In this document: positions 1 through 11,902 of the stretch, in pieces
How the letters are laid out: each line of letters starts with the position of its first letter
Position numbering within the stretch: the stretch's first letter is position 1
Assembly (NCBI GenBank): GCA_001910725.1
Contig: MJGA01000033.1
Span: forward strand, 186,001 to 250,000
Source of the DNA: Phanerodontia chrysosporium
Lineage: Eukaryota > Basidiomycota > Agaricomycetes > Polyporales > Phanerochaetaceae
Length of the DNA stretch: 64,000 nt
Reading direction: 5' to 3'
Notes under the pieces: generated by a model
What the model was told of the DNA's origin: nothing
Database searches by the model: none
What the model saw: the letters and a program-made list of their open reading frames with translations, nothing else
Translations under genes and position numbers: made by a program

Positions 1-1400
1 AGGGTCGTGCCTTAGCTGAATAGTTCTCAATCCAGATGCGTACTGTACCACAAAGACCAAGGAATCCTCTGACATCCTTTACTGTCTTTAAGGGTGGCCA
101 TTTCAGAATCTTCTCGATCTTCTGACTATCTGGCAACCGCCCTTCTGGGGTACACTTCTGGCCAATAATAAGAACTTCCTCCTGCGCTAGTTGAACCTTT
201 GAGGGGGAGAATATTCCTCCCGCATGTCCAACTCTGTGAATAATCCGGTGTACATCATTTGCATGTTCCCAGATAAACCGTCGTATGCCTGGATTGGCTT
301 GCAATACTTCTGGCCTTCCAAACTTGTCTTTATAACGGCTCTTAGGACCTTTGATAGGTAAGTCATCTATAAAGATATTGGCGTAATCAGGAATTTCATG
401 CTGCAGTATAAAAGACATGCACGCTTGAAATTCAGCTGGTGAGTTGGTAAAGCCTGTAGGTAGCGAAGTGATGCGTAGTAGCCCTAGTGGTGTCATGAAT
501 GCTGTAAGGTCTCTGCTTTGTGGGTGCACCTTGCATGCATCAAATCCCCAATACAAGTCAAAAACCGTATAACACTGTCGTCCAGCAAATGGCTCCACAA
601 AGTTATCCAGATTGGGAGGCAATCCTGCATCTCGTATAGTTACTTTGTTCAGCGGCTGTAAGTCATGTACAATTCTTAGCTTGCCACTTTTCTTAAGAAC
701 GCAGAACCATCTTGATCGATATGAGGACTGGCTAGACTCGTATACTCCAGCGACTATCTTTTCCCGCAGCAAGTCAAGGACTTTCTGATGAATTCCTAAG
801 GGTATAGGAATATTCTTGAATGCCCAAGGAACGTGAGGTACCACAGGAATGATGTACGGGGAGAAATAGTCTTCCTGAAGGAGCCTCGTTGGCTGTCTTC
901 AAATACAAAGTGCGCTTGATTTAATTGAAGTATATGCTGAAATAACTTCAATTCCTCTGGCCATAGGAATCCTGTTGCATTCAGATTCATTGCTTCTAGG
1001 TTTTCAAAGGTTAGCCGCCCTCCATTAGGTTCAAAAGTAGGTGGTTGTGGGGTTAATGGAGGTAGTGAGGCTAATGGGTCCTCAGGAAACTGTCGCAATA
1101 CTCTTGCATCTTCTGGAAATACTGCAGGCACAGGTTTAACCTTACGATCAACCCTTTTATAAGCCGTAAGTACTTCAGGAGAGCTCATCTGCTGCTTGGA
1201 TGAAAACATGTATTCACCATCATACGTAATGATAGTGTCTTCTTCGTCTAGGCCCTCCATGAACTTGTCCATGTCAGTGGTTACTAAGACCGGTTCTATA
1301 TCGTCCCATTGAATGTTCAGACTTTCTTCTCGAATAGTAGCATAGAAAGTTTGAAGCTGATTACATTCATTGGAAGGTATAGCGCCCATGCTACCGCTCT
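1..1400 (-). pseudogene. Ty3/gypsy Pol fragment: Pol N-terminus and reverse transcriptase, frameshifted
   Basis: Read on the minus strand, 870 down to 1 is open and encodes a reverse transcriptase with the motifs YRSRWFCVLKKSGK, IVHDLQPLN, VFDLYWGF, MTPLG, FTNSPAEFQ and IFIDDLPIKGP. This is the order found in basidiomycete Ty3/gypsy Pol, and the ORF runs off the left edge. The upstream part (about 1400-875) is the usual spacer ahead of the RT, recognisable by KVKPVPAVFPED and FLWPEELKLF. The two parts are in different frames. The shift lies near 871, where RGSFRK must be followed by DYFSPYIIPV one base out of register. The 1400-1527 extension of the upstream ORF does not resemble Pol. The copy is therefore inactive. 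It may be the missing pol of the Gag-protease ORF at 7969-11553, separated from it by inserted DNA, but that is inference. Confidence 0.85.
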
Positions 1401-1889
1401 CTAGGCTGGTTGCATGCAAGCCTTCGGTCAGGTAAGCGCCAAGGTCACGTGGATCACTGATGCGCCTTTCGCAGGTGTCGGGGCTGCCAAATCGAGCAAG
1501 GTGCCCACCGTTGATGGCAGCAGGCATGAATCGTTGGCATTGCGTCGGGTAGCGTGCGGTGCTCCGGTGCCGGTTTCTAGCGCTGATGTCGTAATGTCCG
1601 CGGATGTCACAGCAAGGTTTGCCGCTGGCTGTCTATCGCGTGTAGCTGGCAGTGGTGACATCATGGCTGTCATGGAGTCCGGGCCTGTATCCATAGTCAA
1701 AGTCGTCGTTGATATCGAGTTCCTGGCTTCAAGCATGCTGTCGCTTTCGACGGCCGTCCGGGGGTCGCTTGTGCTTGTATGTTCCCCAGTGACTGGCATG
1801 CAAGCTTACTTGATTTGCGCTGATAATACAGAGTCCAGAGGGCATACATTGATGTAAGGCTCCTGCGACTAGTACAAGTGCGGCGTTCA

Positions 1890-2110
1890 AGTGCCATGAG
1901 TCCGTGTCCGAGCCTGAGTCTGAGTCCGAGTCCATAGTACTACAAGGGTCCGAGTCCGTTTCTCTATCCCTGTCGCGATCCATGTCCGTGTCCGTAGTAC
2001 TGAGTCCAAATCCGTAAAAAAAATAAGAAAAATCGAAAGAATAGTCAGAAAAATCCAAAGAAAATCTGTCCGAGTCCGAAACACAACAAAAAGCGTCAGT
2101 GGCGCATAAA
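1890..2110. repeat. Degenerate GAGTCC-type simple repeat
   Basis: The plus strand repeats GAGTCC and GTCCGT units with interruptions, for example GTCCGAGCCTGAGTCTGAG. It creates spurious Thr/Arg/Asp-rich ORFs in several frames. No gene was recognised between about 1400 and 2290. Confidence 0.6.
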
Positions 2111-2288
2111 AAGTCTAACGTACGAGTCCCAAGTCCAAGAATCCGTGCCAGGCCGCGCTTGAGTCCATTCTCGCCTGCGAAGAGCCATACAGCTCGTGAG
2201 CCGGTTGCGTATAACGCGTGCGAGTCGGCTACGTAAGCGTCCGTGGGTTCTGGCCATACAAACAAAAGAAAAGAAAATCGAAACAAAG

Positions 2289-5200
2289 TCAAAAGAAACA
2301 CAGAAACGTCGGAAACCATGAAAACATACCGCGGTGGCAGCTATCGTGCCGCTGCCACCCTGATGCATCCTCGACTGTCCTCGGCAATGACTCTACTACT
2401 GCGAGAAATCGTCCGTTAGCCTGCCGTGGAACAGTGGCTACATCAAACGAAGCACTTACCGCTTCAAAGCGATCCCCCGTAGGTGACCACATCGCGTCCG
2501 CGTCCTGCAGGCCAAGGCGCCCATTCTGGCGCATACGTCGGACGTTGCGATTGTCTGCCCGGTTGCCTGACTGCAGGTGGAGGAGGCTTTGAAGCCACTT
2601 GATGCGTTCGTCGTGCTGGCCGAGGGAGTTCCGCGCCGTCCAAAAGAAGATGCAGCGTCGCAAGGACATCTGCTCCTCGGGGTACAGGTAGGCGTGTCGC
2701 GGTCCTCGTGGTATGGGTAGAACATCTCGAGCATCTCGACGGAGAGCTCGGTCTTCCCACTGCGTGCGTCGACCATGTCTTGCAGGAGTCCAGCGCGGAT
2801 GGCGTCGCGGACCTCACTGTGCAAAGCAGGGAGTACTGTGTTGCGTACTGCTGCTGCTCCTGCCAGAGCGAGGGTCCCGAGGTATCCGTCGCGCTGGTAC
2901 CGAGCGAAGGCCTGCTTAGGGTTGGGGAGGTGCAGTAGCGAGTGCAGCTCGCCTGCGGACTCTCCGACCCTGGGCATGCCTTCGCCTTGTCCGTGAGTCG
3001 CTTGCTGCTGATACGTGAACGTCGGTGCGAATCGAGGGCGCGCTGGTAAGGGGATGCGCGGGGCGGGCGCGACCATGGAAGGCGGAGGGCCGGCGGCGCG
3101 TGCTTCCTCGACGGTGAGCGGCCTGGTGTAAGGCTCCTCGATCGCGGATTCGGGGACTCTTGCGTACTGGCAGAGCTTGAGCTGCCAGTAGTGTCCCTCC
3201 GAAAGGACCGTTCTTCTTCATCCGTGCGTGCGTCCATGTCGTTGCGTGTAGCGCGATGTACGAACTCGCGCCGAGCCTCTTCGATGACCGCCTCGTCGAG
3301 CACCTCGAAATCGTCTTGTGGTGGTGCTGCCCGAGTGTCCGGCTCTTCTACGTCCATGCTGTCCGCGTTCGCCGTGAACGCGGCATTCCATACGTCGTAG
3401 TTGCTGGTGCTGTGCTGCCCCTCCTCCAGCCGCTCGTATAGCGTGCTGAGGGCGTCATCGTCGTGGGGGGAGCTGAGTACCAGGCTTGGGCAGCTGCTGC
3501 TGGGCGAGGCTGGGCTGGTGGATCCCTGCGCGGCCTCGTCAGCGCCATGCCAAGGCAGTCTCAGCGGCTGCGTGCGTACCGTGCGTGGCATGACTTGCTG
3601 CTTCTGCGGCGACAGCGTGAGTCCGTTGGGCACATGGTTCAACAGCGGCGAGGGTAGCTGGAGTGGAGAGGGGGAGAAGTCGGCCGTTCCGTAGCGGGGA
3701 ACCGCGTGCTCGTCCACCGGCTTGAGGTATGGTGTAGGCGGCCTCTCGATCACGTCGGCCTCGACTGCAGCGTTGATGTGCAGGACCTGCGAGGGACGCA
3801 GTGCCTGTCGGTGCGCCGAATCTGTGTCTCGACACAAATAGGGCGTCAGCGCAGTCCGAGCGGCGTGAAGCATACCTTCTCCTGCTCCTGCAGGAGTCCC
3901 GTGTAACTCTCCGTGTTCCGTCCAACTCCTACTTCCCTCATCACCTCCTTGACAGCCTTGAGGGCCTCGTGCACGTCTTGAGTACGTCGTCCGACATCGA
4001 TACGGGGTGATGCGGTCGCTGGGCGTGGAGGGCTGAAAGGGATGGGGGGCGTGTGGAACGAAGTGGTTGACGAGAGCGGAGACCCGGCAGAGTAAGCCGT
4101 AGGTGACACCGAGCCCGAGCTTGATGCGCCTTCGGCACTTGCCGCGGTTGAAGGTCCTGGCCCAACGGCAAGCCTGATTGGGAACCAGCGCCGCCGTGGG
4201 TCCTCGGAGACGGGCGCGCCCAGGTCGGCTGTCAGCGACTTGAAGAAGTCGGTGATGTCCGACCGCTCCAGTTCGGGCCGGGGAACAACCATGTGCGGGC
4301 TGCTGTCCGTGGCCAGAAGTCTGGGCGGCTTTGCGTCAGTGCCTCGCTCGCGTGGCTTTTCACGTGCGTACCTGCGATCATGCCCATCACACGGCTTACC
4401 GGACTTGAGGGCCGCATACCCGGCGATCAGCAGTCGCGCTTGCTCGCAGAACCTCTTCGCCTCGGTCTCGCGTGCCCTCATCTCATCCCTCCTCGGTCCG
4501 TTCTCTACTAGTCCCTGCTCCTCTCGACGGCTCGACGGCGACTGCACCCTCTGGCCAGCAAAGTCAAACACCGCTTGCGGCAGCGGTATCAACTCTGGCC
4601 GCGGCTTCTCGTCGTCGCGCCGTTTCCTCACATCCTCCATCTCGTCCTCCTGGTACGTTTCTTCTTCGTCCCTCAGCGCCTGCATGTTCCCATTCCTATC
4701 CAGCACCCATTCTCCCCACGGCCAAGTAATCCGCAGCCGGTCGCGGCCGAAGATCTCGACGTCAGGGTGGTCGCGCTCCATGATTTCGCGAACACGGCCG
4801 AGCGCGCCTTGAACTCAGGAACTGGGGGCGGGGGATCATAGGTAAGTACTAATAATCCTCGCACATGCATTTCGTACTCACGAAAGAGTCCATCCGTCTC
4901 CTCAAGGAGCTGCACGAGGTGCTGCGGGGCGACAATCATAGGAAACATATGGTCGCCGGCCTGGTACATCTCAGGTACGAGGCACCCCATGAGCAGCTGA
5001 GTCGTGATACTGACCCGGGCAACGGTGCCTTTCCCTGGCTCTGCCAGAGGAATGTAGAAGGCTGCGCCGTCGTCCGTCTTGAACTTCAGGATCGCGTGGT
5101 CGTCGCCTGGCGTGTCCGCGTTGAAGTACCGTCCGAGGCGCGGGCGCATTGCGAAGACTCCAAGCAGGCCATGCCCTGGTCGCACGGTGAGGTATAGCCT

Positions 5201-5383
5201 CGCGTTGTATGCGTACCAGAGGGCCTGATTGAAGGGGAAGCATTGCGTCGGCACACGGAAGGAGATCGCGTCGCGACTGGGGCCCAGGACTTCGTGCGTA
5301 AACAAGGACGACCCAGAAACGTGAATACCCAGATGGCCATGCGGCTCATGATGCACGAGCTGCATGTCCCAAGCGTCAGACAT
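2289..5383 (-). pseudogene. Unknown multi-exon gene, apparently broken by two frameshifts
   Basis: The start ATG is at 5383 (MSDAWDMQLVHHE). Exon 1 runs to 4882 and is followed by a clean GTGAGT intron (4881-4814, 68 nt). Exon 2 (IMERDHPDVEIFGRDRLR) runs to 3876, and a second intron (3875-3787, donor GTATGC) leads into VLHINAAVEADVIERPP. Downstream the reading frame changes near 3200, where a Glu/Asp-rich stretch passes into GHYWQLKLCQYARVPES. It changes again near 2695 (FYPYHEDRD to YLYPEEQMSLRR), with no plausible intron at either place. The protein has Ser/Pro-rich linkers and no domain I recognise. It sits among retroelement pieces on the same strand, so it may be an accessory ORF of an unknown element or a decayed host gene. 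Sequencing errors are an alternative explanation for the shifts. Confidence 0.45.
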
Positions 5384-5550
5384 GCTGAGAACGTGTCGAG
5401 AAGGCTCAGAAGTCGTGCAAACAGGCGAAAACTTCGGTGTATAGCCAAGACTCGAGCTGAGCAGCCGGAGAACACGTTCTGGTGAGTCCCCCTTCTGTTC
5501 CTTATCACTCTCTGGCCTGCTAACTCTCCCGTTTCGGTCACAGAAGTCCC

Positions 5551-6366
5551 CTATGCCCTGGGGTACCTGGGCGACTTCCCTCGACCCTGGCAGCTCTCAG
5601 ACGTGCCAGTCCTCAACGAATCCGAACTCAGGGCAGCGCACGAGGTGTGCATCGTAGGTATGTACTGCCCTGCTACGCGTTCGAGCCGCTCACGCCTTTC
5701 TTTAGATGCCCAATGCCCTTCGTACACCTGCACATGTGCATCGGCGCAGCGCCGCGAAAACATGTCAGCGAGCCGCGCGGCAGCTTCACTGCCCCGCTCA
5801 TTTCCAAAGGTACGCCTACCGCTTGCTTCAGGGTCCCTTTCGGGTTCGCTAACCTCGTGTGTGCATTCAGGAGTCTGCACTCGCGTCGAACACGGTACTT
5901 CGAGGCCTTCAGCGACTCGGCGGCCGTTCGCGGCCTCTGCTGCGCAGGTATGCCTTTCTCTCACTCTCTGAGACGTTTGACATACCCTTTGCCCTTCACA
6001 GATCGAGCCATTCACTTGGTTTGCACCCTCAAGCACAAAACTCGGCAAGCCGCGGTCCTGTCGCGTCGCAGACCCGGGAACTTCGCGTACGCGCATGGGT
6101 GCCAGGGGTCCTGCACGCGTTCGTGCAGTGTCGGTTCTTTCGGCCGCCGGGCATCCTTCCCCTCTCAGCTCCTGTCGCGCAAGCGCCAGCCCAGCCCAAG
6201 GTACGTCTTCTTCAGGTACCGAGGATTGATCTACTGACGTCATGGCGCTGCTTGCAGATCCTGAGTCTTCGCGTTCGCGCTCACGTTCGAGTGATGTATA
6301 GCGCGTCCCCTCAAGTCCCCCTTCGTCGGGTGGTCCAGCATGAAGGCCTGGCGTTCGCTGCCGGCT
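5551..6366 (+). CDS. Candidate small spliced gene of unknown function (plus strand)
   Basis: Five segments are separated by sequences that look like basidiomycete introns. The donors are GTATGTACTG (about 5659), GTACGCCTAC (5812), GTATGCCTTT (5949) and GTACGTCTTC (6201). Acceptors end TTTCTTTAG, TGCATTCAG, CTTCACAG and GCTTGCAG. Two joined frames stay open from about 5710. One ends SRSRSRSSDV at about 6300; the other continues to a TGA at 6366. The first segment reads EVPYALGYLGDF after a CAG acceptor near 5542, so the gene would begin upstream, where I find no convincing start. A minus-strand ORF also covers the region. Strand, frame and start are therefore unsettled, and no domain was recognised. 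Confidence 0.3.
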
Positions 6367-6499
6367 GAAGACGTGTCGAACGGCGCTCCGCTCGTTCTCC
6401 AGCTGCCTGAACAGTGCACTACGGCGCACCCAGAGGTCTCTTGACGCCGAGTCACACTCGACATCAAAGAGGCGTTCTGCGGAGGCCCGATCACTTTGT

Positions 6500-7492
6500 G
6501 CGCTAATTCATAGGTCTCCAGGTGGCGGTGGGTAAGTGCCATTCCTTTCATCCTCGTCGATCTCACGCAACCGGTCCCGTAGAATGCGTTTCGCCTTGCG
6601 CACAGTCTCACGCCATTCTCAGTGCGCGATTTCCTCTCCATTCACATACCTAAGACCTACCAGCTCTAGCCAGGCATCCTCATCCGCCAGGATGGGGATA
6701 ACATCCTCTTCCGTCAGAGGATCGCTTACTAGCTCTGGTCGCCAACGCTGCCGTGTTAATGGTAACGGTGCGTTTCCTGGTACTGGGAATGTATCCAGTG
6801 GCTGAAGCACTGGGGTTCCAGGCTCCGTAAGTACCCTAGGTAAGCTTTCATCGCGCATTTCCACATCGGCTGACTTCCTTCTTCTAGGTTGAGGGCTTGG
6901 ACACTTTCCGCTAGCATGTCCGAATCTCCCACCTGTACACTGAGGACATGTCCTGCTTTGAGCAGATTACAGCGCGGCCTCCCGCCGCTCTGAACCTCAC
7001 ATTTTGCAGGAACATCCTGAGGACAGTCTCTTCCCAAGGCTTTGAGCTCGTACTGCTCAGCCTCAATCAGACGGCGAGTCTCTTCCCAAAAATCTTGTGC
7101 GAGCTCGCGCCATACCTGATCGTGGTCGTCCTTACAGCGTACGCGATGTCGTCAGCCAACCAGCAAAGCAAATCACGCGAGTAACCTTCGCGTTCCTCAG
7201 CTTTGTCGATCTCCTTCAACTCGTGTCTCAAACGTCGGGCAAGACATTTCTCAATGGTACGTCGACTCTGCCTTACTTCTTCATGCTTGTCATCATACTC
7301 ATCATGAATTATCTGCCACGGATCTGCCTCAGACCCGCTGTCTGAGGATCTCGTCATCAGAAGTAACACTCTCCGGCTGAGAGTCTGTAGGTGAGTCGTT
7401 TTCTCCCATACTGACTTCACTGTCTGACTGATCTGTTTCTCCACGCTGTCCACGATCCTCTCCTCACCATCTCTACCTGTTCCTCTACGCAC
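6500..7492 (-). pseudogene. Decayed minus-strand coding sequence, probably retroelement-derived
   Basis: Protein-like stretches occur in shifting minus-strand frames. They are a charged helical stretch (EIDKAEEREGYSRDLL) at 7492-7140, then KDDHDQVWRELAQDFWEE after a one-base shift near 7135, then a Cys/His cluster CPQCTGGRFGHASGKC near 6930, then ADEDAWLELVGLRYVNGEE ending in an in-frame TGA near 6620, after which WRETVRKAKRILRDRLRE continues. Acidic and basic helices followed by a Cys/His knuckle are Gag-like, but the family is not established. The remaining stretch up to 7968 shows only fragmented ORFs. Confidence 0.35.
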
Positions 7493-7968
7493 GGATCTTC
7501 TTCCACCCTCATACTACCAGGGTCTCCTGTGTCTTGCTCTGACAGGTCTGTGACCGTGGGCATGATGCATTCATCCGGTGCGTTTCTCCTTCCTTCCTTC
7601 ACCTTAACCCTCTTGCTAACCTTCCTTCCTACGACCTGGACACTGAACACATTCTCCTGTGGTTCAGGTGTCTCATTTCAGTGGAGCCAGTGTCAGCGTT
7701 CATCACAACATCGTGCAGGCTGTCTGCTTCTTCTAGAGGTACGTCAGCCCTAGCCTCATCAGCGTATCTTCCATTAGATACCTGGCTAGACTGAATACAT
7801 TCTAAGTCAATCAGCCCGTACGGCACATCAGTGGCAAGCAAGGCAGCACGGCAAGTCTCTTCTGACGCCGCTGCCCGTCCATGGCCCTTATGCCATGCTG
7901 TACTTCCAAGGTATGTGCGCGCCGTTGCATGTCTGATGAATTTGCTGATCCTTCATCTAGAACCTTAT

Positions 7969-10900
7969 TTACAGAGTTTGCACGGTTTCAATAATGAGCT
8001 CCCATAAACTCCGTCCAGGAGGACCACGTTCGGGTACGTGCGAATCCTCGTTAACAAGTATGGGTCCCGGCTCATTATATTCATCTTCGGCTGGCTCCTC
8101 TTTCGACATCTGATGCAGTTGAGAGGGGCGTGACGCATAGTACACCTTTGCGCTGCCTTCTCTCTTGTTGTAAGCATCTGTCGTAGGTTCTAGTTCAGGT
8201 ACGTCTTCTGACTCCTCGCCTTCCATTGACACGTCTTCATTATCCTCTGACTCTTGTAAGTCCAACCACCGTATGACGTCACTGCTGGCGCTTGCATAAC
8301 TGCTGTCTGATTCAGCACCACCATCAGTATCCTCATCGCTGGACTCAAGGTCGATAATCGTGTCAATGCTTTCAAGGCTTGCTGTAGGACTTAGCGGGGG
8401 TGACGTAGTATAGCTTGATGTAGCATAACTTTCAGCCTCAGAATAATCTGTTAACAGCTCCTCGTCTTCAACATCTGTATTCACTTCTTGAATACGAGCT
8501 GCTTGGATCATTCTGGCTGTTCGCCCTGACTGACGTCGTTCTAACCGGGGCTGCTTGTACTCGAACTCGATGTCAATGTCTGACGTATCTATGCCTGTCA
8601 CCATATTGACTAGATGGTGAGTACGGTCTAGATATTCCTGCAGTGCAGGATCAACATCGTATTCAGGAGTGACTAGCATTTCATACCTGACTACCAAAGA
8701 CTGGTCTTTGAATAGCAGGTATGTTCCATCCCGACGCTCATCAATGCTAACATAGTTCCCTCGCTGCCAAGGTCTTCCAAGCAATAGATCGAAGGGTGGC
8801 TGAGTTCCAATAAACAGACTGGCCCGGGTGACTACAGCGCCACAGGTTAATGGAACATCAGGCACAAAGCCTTGCAGCAGTCCTTCTCCACCATTGGCAT
8901 CTCCCATTACGATTTGCCTTGTGACGTCAATTGGACGTCCTACGGTGTTCTGCCAAATCTTGCGATTAACAATATTTAGCTGAGATCCCGTATCAACAAT
9001 TGCCGTAATAGGGCTTCCGTCAATCTCAATTCTGAAGCGAATGAGTTGACCTCGATGCCGAGTGGGAAATGCAGAAGCTGTAGCACAAGTTGCTGTGTCA
9101 AAGAATGTGTCGCGTTCTTTGACTTGTGAGATCATAGCCTTGTCCAACGCTTTGGACTTACCAAGGGCATTCTTAGGCTTGATAGCTTCTTGTACCTGCT
9201 TTGACATTTCTTGTGAAACTGCCAAAAACTCCCCTACTCCCAATGTAAGAGGGGCATTTAAGACCTTGTCCAGCACAGTCCTTGGGTTCACAAGAGCTTG
9301 GATCTCTGAACGTCGTGGCTGTCTGCGCTGAACTCCTTCTGCATCTGTCTTGCTTCCTAAAGGTCCCGTTCGAGTAGTGGTTCCTTCCCTCATGGGTTCT
9401 GCTCGCTGTTTTCCCTTCTGCTTAAGGGATGGCTGAGTCAAATCCTCCATGAATGCGTCATCATCATGGGTGTCAAACGCAATAGGGGGAATATCCACTG
9501 GCACTGGTACTGGGTCTGGAACCGGTACAGGTACAGGTACTTGCGCCTGTCGCTGATCTGCATCCTTACGGGCATTCCTCGGAGGACCACGCTTTACTGT
9601 AACAGGTGGAAGGTTTTTCTTTGCCCGCTCTTCTGCTTGCTTAGAAGAGGGTAACCATACACCGTCAAAGCGCTCCTTACGATTTGTAGTAATGCCTCGG
9701 GTAGACCTAGTAGCCTCAAGGACCTCCACTTCCTTCTCTTCCTCCTCTTCTTCATCTTCTGCGAAGTCACCGTAACCATCACTTTCCACCTGCTCTGATT
9801 CACTTGAGTAGTAGTGAACCGGAGCTTGCCTTCTTGCAGATGCAAACTTCGTTTGAGTCGCTTGGCGCTGGGTTGCCTGGACTGAAACAAAGTTAGCCTG
9901 AGGCGTAGTGGCTCGCTTGATGGCTGATATCCAATCTTCATTACGTCGCTTGAATAGAATACCACCATTGGTGAGAATGATTTGACCGCTCTCATTTCTG
10001 GTGATGATTCCATTAGCAAAGTACTCCTGCAGCTTCTCGCATCTATTCATGGTGTGTCCTGTAAGTCCACATCCGAAACAGAGGCGATCCTCCATTCTAT
10101 CCGAGAACGACGAAGATCCATTTCCAAAATGGGGTGGTGGATCACGATCTGCGTTCCTGGCTCTTGGCACTAATGGAGGCGCTGGTGGTGCAGAAGCCCG
10201 CCTCCGATCTACTGGTGCTGCCACAATGCTCTTGACTAAGGGGTTCCTGTTACAGGCCCGGAAATAGGCCACTGCGTAAGCAGGATCATCAATCCGCATT
10301 CCTTGCATCTGCGTGATTAATTCCTCAATTTCAAGATCATCCCTAGACAGTTCCTTGTTAGGAGTGGGTGGACGTAATGTCATACGTGACGATGGGGCAT
10401 CAAAGTCGCTTTCAGATGAAGACCCATGCTCTGTCTTCTTGAACTTGACTGAGCGCTTCGATGACTTCTTCGCTACCTGGGTCTTCTTCTTCCCTTCTCT
10501 AACCCTCGACGACTCTCGCTTCTTCTTCTTCTTCCTCTTCCTCTTGCTGATAAAGTCATCTTCAGATAGGTCTTCTTCTCCTGATCCTGAATCTGATTCA
10601 TCTGAGTCTGACGTTGTTTCATTTCCAGATTCATCTACTTCTGTATCTGATAGTAAACGATCTCGATCAAAGCGACAACGATGCAAGAGAGACTCTGCTA
10701 CCTCGACCACATCATCCACATTGAAGGGTTCTGCGAGGTCATGGTTGGGAAGCTTAGCAACAAGCCGAGACTCAAGTAAGTTTCTGAAGGATTCAGGAAT
10801 TCCTATCCAGCAGAAATACTTGTAGTCGTAGTCTGAAAGCCTGTTGTGATTCTTCAACCAACCAGCAATCCGGATGAAGTCTCGCATATACTTGGCCCAA

Positions 10901-11553
10901 GCCTTCATTGTCTTGATAGACTTAGTCCTAGAACGACGAGCGAGCTTCTCCAGATCTCTGGTAGCAAAACGCTTGGAATCCTTGTCCGCTTCATAATACT
11001 TCTTTATGCTGTGAACAAAGGATGCCCAGCTGGGGGTTCGATAGCTTGGCAAACCCTCCATGAACTTGCGCACACTACGTGAGCAATACTGTGTAATGCT
11101 CTCGACCATGTCTTGGTCTGACGTAACATTGTGCTTCTGACAAAGGCGCTCATAGAAATACAGGAACGGAAGCACATCTGAATGCTTTCCTGTGAACTTC
11201 TTAGGAGCTCCTTTCTGACCTGGGAGGGGTAGGTCGACTACACCACCTCCTAGGGGTGCAGCTGCAGCTATGGTAGCCTGTGCTGTCTGTTGCGATGACT
11301 GCACGTGGGGCTGACCCTGAGGCTGTTGCTGCTGCTGGCCTTGAACTTGCGACGAACCAGCAGGCATCCTTGATGACATGGATGCTAAACCGCGAACCGT
11401 AACGTGAACACTTGACGACGTAGACGCGTGTGACGTAAAACCAACTACTTGCTGAGGTGACGTAGGTCGGGACGACGTGCTTGACAACGACGGTACTGAC
11501 GACGGTGGCGAAGACGTAGACGAAAACGTAGGCGTCGGAGGATCTCCTGACAT
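7969..11553 (-). CDS. Ty3/gypsy-type Gag-protease polyprotein (1194 aa)
   Basis: This single uninterrupted ORF starts at an ATG at 11553. It has a Ser/Thr/Gln-rich N-terminus, a helical Gag region (residues about 115-290, e.g. FLYFYERLCQKHNVTSD), and acidic and Lys-rich stretches. A CCHC zinc knuckle, CFGCGLTGHTMNRC, lies near residue 500. A retroviral-type aspartic protease in the last third is marked by AIVDTGSQLNIV and LLLGRPWQRG. The length and the Gag-plus-protease arrangement fit Agaricomycete Ty3/gypsy elements that keep Gag-Pro and Pol in separate ORFs. No Pol follows directly; the nearest Pol is the fragment at 1-1400. A possible tRNA primer site (TGGAGCCCACCGCGAGGGG on the minus strand) lies just upstream at 11582-11600. 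The ORF itself looks undamaged. Confidence 0.85.
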   Translation of the reverse strand: MSGDPPTPTFSSTSSPPSSVPSLSSTSSRPTSPQQVVGFTSHASTSSSVHVTVRGLASMSSRMPAGSSQVQGQQQQQPQGQPHVQSSQQTAQATIAAAAPLGGGVVDLPLPGQKGAPKKFTGKHSDVLPFLYFYERLCQKHNVTSDQDMVESITQYCSRSVRKFMEGLPSYRTPSWASFVHSIKKYYEADKDSKRFATRDLEKLARRSRTKSIKTMKAWAKYMRDFIRIAGWLKNHNRLSDYDYKYFCWIGIPESFRNLLESRLVAKLPNHDLAEPFNVDDVVEVAESLLHRCRFDRDRLLSDTEVDESGNETTSDSDESDSGSGEEDLSEDDFISKRKRKKKKKRESSRVREGKKKTQVAKKSSKRSVKFKKTEHGSSSESDFDAPSSRMTLRPPTPNKELSRDDLEIEELITQMQGMRIDDPAYAVAYFRACNRNPLVKSIVAAPVDRRRASAPPAPPLVPRARNADRDPPPHFGNGSSSFSDRMEDRLCFGCGLTGHTMNRCEKLQEYFANGIITRNESGQIILTNGGILFKRRNEDWISAIKRATTPQANFVSVQATQRQATQTKFASARRQAPVHYYSSESEQVESDGYGDFAEDEEEEEEKEVEVLEATRSTRGITTNRKERFDGVWLPSSKQAEERAKKNLPPVTVKRGPPRNARKDADQRQAQVPVPVPVPDPVPVPVDIPPIAFDTHDDDAFMEDLTQPSLKQKGKQRAEPMREGTTTRTGPLGSKTDAEGVQRRQPRRSEIQALVNPRTVLDKVLNAPLTLGVGEFLAVSQEMSKQVQEAIKPKNALGKSKALDKAMISQVKERDTFFDTATCATASAFPTRHRGQLIRFRIEIDGSPITAIVDTGSQLNIVNRKIWQNTVGRPIDVTRQIVMGDANGGEGLLQGFVPDVPLTCGAVVTRASLFIGTQPPFDLLLGRPWQRGNYVSIDERRDGTYLLFKDQSLVVRYEMLVTPEYDVDPALQEYLDRTHHLVNMVTGIDTSDIDIEFEYKQPRLERRQSGRTARMIQAARIQEVNTDVEDEELLTDYSEAESYATSSYTTSPPLSPTASLESIDTIIDLESSDEDTDGGAESDSSYASASSDVIRWLDLQESEDNEDVSMEGEESEDVPELEPTTDAYNKREGSAKVYYASRPSQLHQMSKEEPAEDEYNEPGPILVNEDSHVPERGPPGRSLWELIIETVQTL

Positions 11554-11902
11554 CTACCAGAACAAACAACCAACTCTGTTCCCCCTCGCGGTGGGCTCCA
11601 GATATCGTGGTTGATCCTGTTCAAACCTCCTTAGCTTGCAGGAGTAGTGTTTGAATCGAGGAACCGAGTTAGGCGGACTTATCTTTGGTCAGCTTCTGCC
11701 TCGGGCGTTCGTGGGAGAAATTACAGAGGTGGAAGGGGGTTCAAGGATGTGTGAGAAGATGATAAGGGTGGAGTGACGCCTGGGGTAAGATCAAACTACA
11801 AATGGTTTTGTAGCAGGACCTTAAACACACAGCAAAAGGAAAAGCCTGTCTGCTTGACCACTTTGCCGGAAAACACCAAACAACATAAACACCAACACAG
11901 AT

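Noticed and set aside
5551..6429. 292-codon minus-strand ORF
   Set aside because: It is open because of composition. The better splice signals are on the plus strand, and the protein has no recognisable pattern.
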